Assembly: GCA_021781255.1 (NCBI GenBank)
Contig: JAJXXG010000375.1
Span: forward strand, 1 to 6,287
DNA: 6,287 nucleotides
Source: Acidobacteriota bacterium
GTDB lineage: Bacteria; Acidobacteriota; Terriglobia; Terriglobales; Acidobacteriaceae
Direction of reading: 5' to 3'
In this document: positions 1 through 4,783 of the stretch, piece after piece
Layout of the letters: each line of letters begins with the position of its first letter
Numbering within the stretch: the stretch's first letter is position 1
The notes under the pieces: model-generated
Database searches by the model: none
Seen by the model: the letters and a program-made list of their open reading frames with translations, nothing else
What the model was told of the DNA's origin: nothing
Made by a program: the position numbers and the translations under genes

Positions 1-1
1 G

Positions 2-319
2 CAACCGGTCAAAGTGGTCACGCTGGATACAAAATGCCGCGAGCAGCAGGTGCTGGACGGCTGCTTTGCAAGCCTGGAGGAGGTCCCAAAGACCGCAATG
101 ACGCTCACCGTTCCCGCGCTCCTCAGCGGAGGTGAGATGTTCTGCTGTGTTCCAGGCAGCCACAAGAGTGAAGCGGTGCGATCCATGTTCCTGTCGCCCG
201 TCAGCGGCGCTTGCCCGGCCAGTGCGCTCCGTACGCATCCGCGCTGCACCGTGTATCTTGATCCCGATTCGTATTGGTTGATGGAAGCGAATGAGCACGA
301 CGTCAATCACCGGTCTTGA
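2..319 (+). CDS. nagB: Glucosamine-6-phosphate deaminase/isomerase (NagB family), C-terminal part
   Basis: Open from the window edge (first full codon at base 2) to the TGA at 317-319, so only the last about 105 residues are visible; the start lies upstream. The family converts glucosamine-6-phosphate to fructose-6-phosphate plus ammonia in the cytoplasm. Supporting signatures are CREQQVLDGCF near the left edge (the family's R-Q-Q-V...G-C-F), AMTLTVPALLSGGEMFCCVPG (the sugar-phosphate isomerase strand-loop), HKSEAVRSMF, and the closing GACPASALRTHPRCTVYLD, which matches the C-terminal 'P-A-S-x-L-R-T-H-P' of NagB-like proteins. The next gene, nagA, starts 29 bases before this stop, so the two are probably co-transcribed. 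It could be an acidobacterial NagB-like paralogue of slightly different specificity, since the active-site N-terminal half is not in view. Confidence 0.85.
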   Translation, partial: QPVKVVTLDTKCREQQVLDGCFASLEEVPKTAMTLTVPALLSGGEMFCCVPGSHKSEAVRSMFLSPVSGACPASALRTHPRCTVYLDPDSYWLMEANEHDVNHRS

Positions 320-1436
320 TACCCGCACCGGATGCGCCATGTGCGTGACCGCCGAGGGCGGCGTAATCGTGCGCCTGGAAGCCGCGCAGGAAGACACGGA
401 CTTGTATCTTGCGCCGGGGCTCGTGGATCTCCAGGTAAACGGCAGCGCAGGGTATGACCTGAATGTCGACGGCTTGACGGCAGAGTCCGTCGCCACGCTT
501 GCAGCGGAGATGCTGCGCGGTGGTGTGACGTGCTTTGCGCCCACCCTGATTACAGCGGCGGAAGAGGATTTGACGGCGCGGGTCAAGGCTGTTGCAGAGG
601 CCTGCCGAGTTGATCGGAGAGTCGCGGCATGTGTGCCTTTCATTCATATGGAAGGCCCGCATATTTCACCACTCGATGGATACCGCGGCGCGCACTCGGC
701 GCAGCATGTTCGTCCTCCCAGCATTGCCGAGTTTGAACGATGGCAGGAGTCAGCCGATGGGCTGGTTGGCATGGTCACGCTCTCGCCTCACTTCCCGGAG
801 TCATGCCACTACGTTGAGGAATTGGTGAAGCGCGGAGTACATGTCTCGATTGGGCACACGCACGCTTCAGCACAGCAGATTCGCGAGGCTGTGGACGCCG
901 GGGCGCGCTTGTCGACGCATCTTGGAAACGGACTTCCGGCGCAGATTCCTCGGCACGGCAATCCAATCTGGAGTCAGCTTGCCGATGATCGGCTGACGGC
1001 AATGTTCATCGCGGATGGGAATCATCTGCCGGCCGAGGCACTGAAGGCGATGCTGAAGGCCAAGGGAACGGATCGCTCGATTCTTGTCTCAGATAGTGTG
1101 GCGCTCGCTGGGAAGCCTGCCGGAGTCTATGACAGTCCCATTGGCGGTCGTGTGGAACTCAAGCCCGACGGGCGCTTGTGCATCTTCGGCTCTGAGTTGC
1201 TTGCCGGATCCGTAACTCCTCTTATGCGGTGCGTGGGGCGCGCAGTGCAGATGACCGGCATCACGCTGGGAGATGCGCTCGCGATGGCCACCGCAATTCC
1301 AGGGCATTTTGCGGGTGGGCGTGGAACCCTCGCTCTGGGAGCGCGTGCGGACTTGGTGCGCTTCCGCTTGAACGGGGAAATGGTGCTGCACGATGTGTGG
1401 CTGGGCGGGGAATGTGTCTTCCAGCGGGAAGCATGA
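291..1436 (+). CDS. nagA: N-acetylglucosamine-6-phosphate deacetylase (NagA), intact
   Basis: A complete 381-residue protein, normal family length. NagA removes the acetyl group from GlcNAc-6-phosphate in the cytoplasm, giving glucosamine-6-phosphate for NagB or the SIS protein. It is a TIM-barrel metal amidohydrolase. Visible landmarks are PGLVDLQVNGSAG (residues 42-54, family 'P-G-x-x-D-x-Q-x-N-G'), FIHMEGPHIS (117-126; Glu121 is the expected metal ligand), SIGHTHA (186-192; His189), STHLGNGLP (208-216; His210), ADGNHLP (241-247) and LVSDSVALAG (265-274; Asp268 the likely catalytic Asp). The start ATG at 291 is favoured because TGLDTRTG...V.AEGG matches the usual N-terminus; a GGAAG at 283-287 is a close and mediocre ribosome site, consistent with coupling to nagB, which it overlaps by 29 bases. 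No lesions are seen. Confidence 0.95.
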   Translation: MSTTSITGLDTRTGCAMCVTAEGGVIVRLEAAQEDTDLYLAPGLVDLQVNGSAGYDLNVDGLTAESVATLAAEMLRGGVTCFAPTLITAAEEDLTARVKAVAEACRVDRRVAACVPFIHMEGPHISPLDGYRGAHSAQHVRPPSIAEFERWQESADGLVGMVTLSPHFPESCHYVEELVKRGVHVSIGHTHASAQQIREAVDAGARLSTHLGNGLPAQIPRHGNPIWSQLADDRLTAMFIADGNHLPAEALKAMLKAKGTDRSILVSDSVALAGKPAGVYDSPIGGRVELKPDGRLCIFGSELLAGSVTPLMRCVGRAVQMTGITLGDALAMATAIPGHFAGGRGTLALGARADLVRFRLNGEMVLHDVWLGGECVFQREA

Positions 1437-1600
1437 TGCCGCTCACCGCGGTTTGAAATGAGGTCCTCGATCGACAGGCAACGATTGATGACGATGCTGG
1501 GGAGTTTCCGCAAGAGGCTCCGCTTGCAGCCGTGGCCCTCGAGTCAGCCGATTGCCGAGACTGTATGCGCAACAAGCTGAAGAATGCGATCGTAAGGGGA
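1436..1600 (+). pseudogene. Degraded coding-like stretch between nagA and the ROK kinase (possible lost 5' end of the kinase gene)
   Basis: No intact gene is seen here. An ATG at 1436-1438 overlaps the nagA stop as TGATG, the same arrangement as after the ROK and SIS genes, and reads MPLTAV before a TGA at 1454-1456. The same frame then stays open past 1600 with codon choice like the neighbouring genes and reads, in part, APLAAVALESADCRDCMRN followed by KLKNAIVRGG. The kinase homology (RIGAIDIGGTK) begins at about 1600 in the next frame, right after a G-rich run (ggggagg, 1596-1602). One reading is that the kinase gene originally began at 1436 and has since gained a stop and lost one base in that run. 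An alternative is a separate small decayed gene. I do not recognise the product. A 40-codon frame at 1458-1580 is probably chance. Confidence 0.35.
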
Positions 1601-2505
1601 GGATTGGAGCGATCGACATTGGCGGGACAAAAATCGCGGTCGGCGAGGTGGATGACGATGGCGTAATTGCGTATCGCACCGAGTGCGTGACCGATCCGCA
1701 GTGAGTCTTTGCCGACGCATTGAAACGCATGCAACGGATGCTCCGGGAAGTCGCACGCGAGTGCGGTCCGCTGAAGGGGATCAGCCTTGCCTGTCCGGGC
1801 CCGCTCAATCCCTTCACGGGGGTCATCGGTGAGGTTGGAACGCTGCCGGCATGGACCGACTGCAACCTCATCGCACCGCTTGAAAAGTCATTTGGCCTCC
1901 CAGTCACAGTAGATAACGACGCGGACGCGGCTGCTCTTGCGAAGTACGCCTGGGGCGCGGGGCAAGGCTCATCCAACTTCATTTACCTCACAGTGAGTAC
2001 CGGGATCGGCTCGGGAATGGTTCTCGGCGGGCAGCTCTACCGTGGCGTTGGCGGAGCACATCCTGAGGTCGGGCATCAGGTCATCGACAGTGCCGGGCCG
2101 CTCTGCTACTGCCACGCGCACGGATGCTGGGAGGTGCTTGCCAGCGGCACAGCCATCAGCGCATGGATACACGAACAGGCCCCTGAACGCGGGCTCATGA
2201 GCGCAGCGGCCATCTGTGCGCTTGCTCGACAGCAGGATGCGCTGGCGCTGGAGGCGATGCGGCGCGAGGCACGCTTTTTGGGGATTGGGCTCGCGAACCT
2301 GATTACGCGCTGTGCCCCGGGAGTGATTGCACTGGGTGGCGGCGTAATGAAAAGCAGTGAGCTGTTCTTGCCGGGTGCCCTTGAAGTCGTTCACGAGCTG
2401 TGTACGCAGGTACCATTAGACGCGGTGCGAATTGTGCCGGCTTCACTGGGTTCGGATGCGGGCCTGCTGGGTGCGGCGCAGGCGTGGCGTCTCCAGCACG
2501 CCTGA
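1552..2505 (+). pseudogene. ROK-family sugar kinase (GlcNAc/glucokinase-like), interrupted by an in-frame TGA
   Basis: ROK kinases phosphorylate hexoses, here most likely N-acetylglucosamine given the nag neighbours. Motifs occur in order: RIGAIDIGGTK phosphate loop (DIGGTK at 1615-1632), CPGPLN (1792-1809), VDNDADAAAL with the catalytic NDxD-type Asp (codons 1909-1938), STGIGSG (1996-2016), then the ROK signature PEVGHQV with His at 2074 and zinc cysteines at 2104, 2110 and 2125. A TGA at 1702-1704 interrupts the frame between the phosphate loop and the rest, where relatives usually have Arg-Gly, so CGA to TGA is the simplest origin. The next starts (TTG 1720, ATG 1729) have no good ribosome site and would give a 261-residue protein without DIGGTK. 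No convincing start exists upstream either: TTG 1552 is only the first possible one in frame. The body is otherwise undamaged, so inactivation looks recent. It overlaps the following gene as TGATG (2503-2507). Confidence 0.8.
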
Positions 2506-2558
2506 TGCGGCAAAATGATAGGCAAGCGCAGAATGGCAGGCGAAGGGAACAGACGGGA

Positions 2559-3626
2559 ATGACGACCTCAGTGCTGGCGGAGAATATCCTTGCGCAGGCG
2601 GACTCACTCAGTGGAGTGCTCGAGCATCAGTGCGGGGAAGGTGCTGCGTCGCTGGCTCAGGCGGCGGCACTGTTGCAGTCGGGCAGGCGAGTCGTCATCG
2701 CCGGGATGGGCGCCTCGCTGTTTGCTTCACTTCCGCTTGAGTACTTCCTTTGTGCCCAGGGCATCAATGCCGTCGCGGTGGAGGCGGGGGAGCTGCTGCA
2801 CTACCGGCGTGCCGGATTTCGCGATAGCGTGATGGTAGTCGTTTCGCGTTCGGGTGAGTCGGTCGAAATTACTCGGTTGTTGCAGGAGCGCAGCGGCCAA
2901 TCGTCGATCATCGGAATATGCAATGAGCCTGCGAGCACTCTGGCGCGCAACGCCGATGTAAACATCCTGGTGGGAAGCCGCGACGATGAGATGGTGGCCG
3001 TCCAGACATACACCGGAACCTTGCTCACGCAGTATCTTCTGGCAGGCACAGTGGCCGGAACCGCGAAGACAGACAGCAACACCGCGCGGGATCTATTGCC
3101 TGCATTCGAGCAGCTGGTAAGGCACAGCGTGGACAACCTCCACAGCTGGGACGACTTTCTTGCCGGTGCGTCGGATGTATATTTGCTGGCCCGCGGTCCG
3201 TCGTGCGCATCGGCGCTTGAGGGGGCGCTGCTCTTCAATGAGGTGGCCAAGACCGCGGCAGTAGGCATGGCGGCTGGCTCCTTTCGCCACGGACCCGTTG
3301 AGGTGGTCGACTCGAATTTCAGGGGAGTGGTGTTCGCCCCTCACGGCGGCACGCACGAACTCAACTGCTCGCTGGCGCAGGATCTCGCGCGCTTTGGCGG
3401 ACGCATCTGCGTGATTGGGCCTTCAGTTGAGGCAGCGGAAGAGCGCCTCGAAACTTGCCGGATTCCTGAGACGGCCGAAATGCTTGCGCCTCTCTTTGAG
3501 ATTGTGCCTGTGCAGGTGGCTGCGCTGCGCATGGCGGAGTTGAAGGGGATTCGCCCGGGGAGTTTTCGATTTGCGCCGCGCGTTGCCCTCGACGAAGCCA
3601 ACTTCAATCCGCCAAAGGAGTCCTGA
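2559..3626 (+). CDS. Double-SIS-domain aminosugar-phosphate isomerase/deaminase-like protein (GlmS isomerase-half / AgaS / NagB-II type)
   Basis: A complete 355-residue protein with two SIS sugar-phosphate-binding domains and no glutaminase domain. It resembles the isomerase half of GlmS and the SIS-type glucosamine-6-phosphate deaminases. SIS 1: VVIAGMGASLFASLPLEYFL (residues 45-64) and the phosphate-binding VVVSRSGESVEITRLL (93-108), then VAVQTYTGTLL (146-156), the counterpart of the GlmS 'TK-x-F' segment. SIS 2: YLLARGPSCASALEGALLFNE (208-228) and AAGSFRHGPVEVVD (238-251), with FRHGP typical of the family. The end, KGIRPGSFRFAPRVALDE (329-346), matches the closing segment of single-chain SIS enzymes. 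The start at 2559 fits the usual N-terminus and has AAGGGA at 2543-2548; a start at 2505, overlapping the kinase stop, would add 18 non-conserved residues. It probably acts on glucosamine-6-phosphate, duplicating NagB, but exact substrate and direction cannot be read from sequence. Confidence 0.9.
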   Translation: MTTSVLAENILAQADSLSGVLEHQCGEGAASLAQAAALLQSGRRVVIAGMGASLFASLPLEYFLCAQGINAVAVEAGELLHYRRAGFRDSVMVVVSRSGESVEITRLLQERSGQSSIIGICNEPASTLARNADVNILVGSRDDEMVAVQTYTGTLLTQYLLAGTVAGTAKTDSNTARDLLPAFEQLVRHSVDNLHSWDDFLAGASDVYLLARGPSCASALEGALLFNEVAKTAAVGMAAGSFRHGPVEVVDSNFRGVVFAPHGGTHELNCSLAQDLARFGGRICVIGPSVEAAEERLETCRIPETAEMLAPLFEIVPVQVAALRMAELKGIRPGSFRFAPRVALDEANFNPPKES

Positions 3627-4087
3627 TGCAAAGCGAAATGCAGGTTCAACGGAGCTTTTCGCCCATCCCGAACTAAAATGCACGACGGTTCGTTTATTCG
3701 ATCGCCCGCTCGCTGTGCTGGGGCGCCTGGGCGATGCTCTCGAAACTTGGTTCGCGCGAGTTTCCGCCTGACACCCTGCAGTATTTTACCGTGGGCCCCA
3801 TTCCGGTTGGTCTTGTCTTGCTGGTTGCGCGACGGGCGAAGCCGGAAAAGAGTCCGCGCGGAATCACCTACGGCGTCCTCAGGGGTATCCTTAGCGGGGT
3901 GGGCGGGTTGACCTTGTTCGCCGCTTATCACACCAATGGCAACACCCCCGTAATCACAGTTGCTACGGCGCTCTAATCAGATCATCATGGTGCTGCTGGC
4001 GGTTCTCATTCTGAAGGAACGGCTCGGGCCTCGACAGGCTGTGGGTCTGGTCTTTGCGCAATCTCCGTTTTGCTGTTTTCTCTCTAG
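3626..4087 (+). pseudogene. Single-domain EamA/DMT-family transporter, first of a pair, disrupted by one stop and two frameshifts
   Basis: EamA half-transporters are inner-membrane proteins of about 140 residues with four to five helices that act in pairs. The original start is probably ATG 3626, overlapping the SIS stop as TGATG. That frame hits TAA at 3674-3676, then continues with RRFVYSIARSLCWGAWAMLSKLG, an aromatic first helix, PPDTLQYF, VGLVLLVARR, LSGVGGLTLFAAYHTNGNT and VITVATAL. At 3974 the frame meets TAA; the expected continuation (IIMVLLAVLILKERL, GLVFA) appears one frame over, implying a one-base gain near 3974-3985. Near 4058-4060 it returns to the first frame (AISVLLFSL) and ends naturally at TAG 4085-4087, implying a one-base loss. 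The compensating shifts do not rescue the gene because of the TAA between them. An alternative ATG at 3678 is in the wrong frame for the first helix. No slippery site suggests programmed shifting. Confidence 0.75.
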
Positions 4088-4101
4088 TGAGGTGAATGAC
4101 C

Positions 4102-4302
4102 ATGCATCCTACACCATGGGTTCTCTATTCCGCGATTACGGTACTGGCCCAGGGCGTTGTGGACCTGTTGCAGAAGCTGTCAACAAACCATCTCTCCGCG
4201 GAATCGTCGCTGATCTGGCTTGTCATGGGCTTTCTGGTCATCGAGCCGCTGTTTTATCCCTCAAAGGGGCTCTTACGCTTTTCGAAGTGGAGTATCGCCT
4301 AG
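4102..4302 (+). pseudogene. Second single-domain EamA/DMT-family transporter, truncated
   Basis: Only 66 residues before a TAG at 4300-4302, about half the normal length of this half-transporter family. The reading begins MHPTPWVLYSAIT, then GVVDLLQKLSTNHLSAESSL and IWLVMGFLVIEPLFYP, which is the usual partner of the preceding EamA protein (two helices with a serine-rich loop). ATG 4102 is preferred over ATG 4096 because GAGGTGA at 4089-4095 leaves six bases to it. Past the stop, a fragment resembling the expected next helix can be followed in another frame (GLAERLAGI, about 4302-4330), then all similarity is lost by roughly 4340, where base composition turns AT-richer. The last part of the gene therefore seems both mutated and physically missing or replaced. 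The helices seen are too few for a working transporter. Confidence 0.65.
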
Positions 4303-4383
4303 GCCTTGCCGAGCGCCTAGCAGGCATCCGCCGGGCAATTCGGAGATCGATCTTCATGTCATCTATATGACTAGATATTTATG

Positions 4384-4412
4384 TTGACATCGAAGACTAT
4401 TCGTTCTCTAAT
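4384..4412 (+). promoter_or_regulatory. Sigma70-type promoter, TTGACA-17-TCTAAT
   Basis: A perfect -35 box TTGACA at 4384-4389, a 17-base spacer, and TCTAAT (5 of 6 matches to TATAAT) at 4407-4412. It is the best promoter in the window and lies between the decayed transporter genes and the TonB-dependent receptor, so it most likely drives the receptor with a leader of about 365 bases. Predicted transcription start is about 4419, which coincides with an ATG. Whether it is used is unknown; no better promoter was found closer to the receptor start. Confidence 0.55.
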
Positions 4413-4418
4413 CGGCCC

Positions 4419-4475
4419 ATGTCGGCTATTCAGGAAGGGATGACTCTGTCCGTCAATTTCAGGGAGTCTGGATGA
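4419..4475 (+). CDS. Possible leaderless 18-residue peptide
   Basis: ATG at 4419 sits exactly at the predicted transcription start of the upstream promoter, which would make a leaderless message. It encodes MSAIQEGMTLSVNFRESG and its TGA overlaps the ATG of the next small frame as ATGA (4472-4475). An open run of 18 codons is common by chance, and no homology is recognised, so this rests only on the promoter position and the overlap. Confidence 0.15.
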   Translation: MSAIQEGMTLSVNFRESG

Positions 4476-4624
4476 GGTGGCGGATGGACTTTCTGACCGG
4501 GGTAAATAGTCCGTTCTACAGTGTCTCTTCTCGATCTTGGATGGAATTTGGGATAATATTCATCTCAAAATCCCTACTTCAGACTTGGCAAGGACAATTT
4601 TTTCAGCCTTGCCGAATTTTGTAA
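4472..4624 (+). CDS. Possible 50-residue peptide upstream of the TonB-dependent receptor
   Basis: ATG 4472 follows AGGGAG (4461-4466) by five bases, a good ribosome site, and overlaps the stop of the preceding 18-codon frame. The peptide is hydrophobic and aromatic (three Trp, several Phe, an IIFIS core) and ends at TAA 4622-4624, with the inverted repeat at 4587-4613 inside its last codons. It could be a leader peptide or a remnant, or simply chance in AT-richer DNA, where 50 open codons are not rare. No family is recognised. Confidence 0.15.
   Translation: MRWRMDFLTGVNSPFYSVSSRSWMEFGIIFISKSLLQTWQGQFFQPCRIL
4587..4613 (+). repeat. 7-bp perfect inverted repeat, possible RNA hairpin or weak terminator
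   Basis: GGCAAGG (4587-4593) pairs with CCTTGCC (4607-4613) around a 13-base loop containing six T. A T-A and a T-G pair can extend the stem outward (4585-4615). The downstream AATTTTG gives only a four-T tail, so an intrinsic terminator would be weak; it could instead act as a leader structure between the promoter and the receptor gene. Confidence 0.35.
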
Positions 4625-4772
4625 TCCGACGCTACTAAGCAAGGGCTACTGGTTGCAATGTGAAGGTGAAGCGACCAGAGACCGAATGCACTGAGCTCAG
4701 CTCTCATTTTGTGACGGACGAATTCGAGGGTAGTCCGGTCGCAGACTGGAGCACTTCTACTTACTCTATTTC

Positions 4773-4777
4773 GGAGG
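4773..4777 (+). promoter_or_regulatory. Ribosome binding site of the TonB-dependent receptor gene
   Basis: GGAGG six bases before ATG 4784. It fixes the receptor start, since the encoded N-terminus is immediately a signal peptide. Confidence 0.8.
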
Positions 4778-4783
4778 CTTCTG

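Larger units (their letters stand above)
4303..4783 (+). other. Intergenic region of about 480 bases, AT-richer than its surroundings
   Basis: No recognisable protein or RNA gene is seen on either strand. Its first about 40 bases look like the decayed tail of the EamA gene. It then holds a 10-base palindrome AGATCGATCT (4344-4353), a strong sigma70-like promoter (4384-4412), two tiny reading frames (4419-4475 and 4472-4624), a 7-bp inverted repeat (4587-4613), a repeated GCTACT (4631-4636 and 4645-4650), a palindrome CTGAGCTCAG (4691-4700) and the ribosome site of the receptor gene. None of the small palindromes matches an operator I can name. The composition change near 4340 together with loss of EamA similarity suggests an old rearrangement junction. 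Confidence 0.6.

Noticed and set aside
1702..1704. TGA as a selenocysteine codon or programmed readthrough
   Set aside because: ROK kinases have no catalytic Cys/Sec at this place, the neighbouring residues are a variable linker, and no obvious stem-loop follows directly.
1443..1982. A 179-codon minus-strand frame over the nagA-kinase junction
   Set aside because: It lies opposite the ROK kinase motifs, is low-complexity in Ser/Arg/Pro as expected for an antisense shadow in GC-rich DNA, and has no motif.
2400..2558. Upstream extension of the SIS reading frame
   Set aside because: It runs inside the conserved end of the ROK kinase in another frame and has no similarity to SIS proteins; the start at 2559 fits the family.
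3341..3931. A 196-codon minus-strand frame across the SIS 3' end and first EamA gene
   Set aside because: It overlaps the conserved SIS C-terminus and the EamA helices on the plus strand and shows no family signature.
3970..4060. Programmed ribosomal frameshifting in the EamA gene
   Set aside because: No slippery heptamer or strong downstream structure is seen, and an upstream in-frame TAA already interrupts the gene.
4552..4557. A GATAAT -10-like box closer to the receptor gene
   Set aside because: No acceptable -35 box lies 16-18 bases upstream (TCTCGA at the expected place), so it is much weaker than the promoter at 4384-4412.
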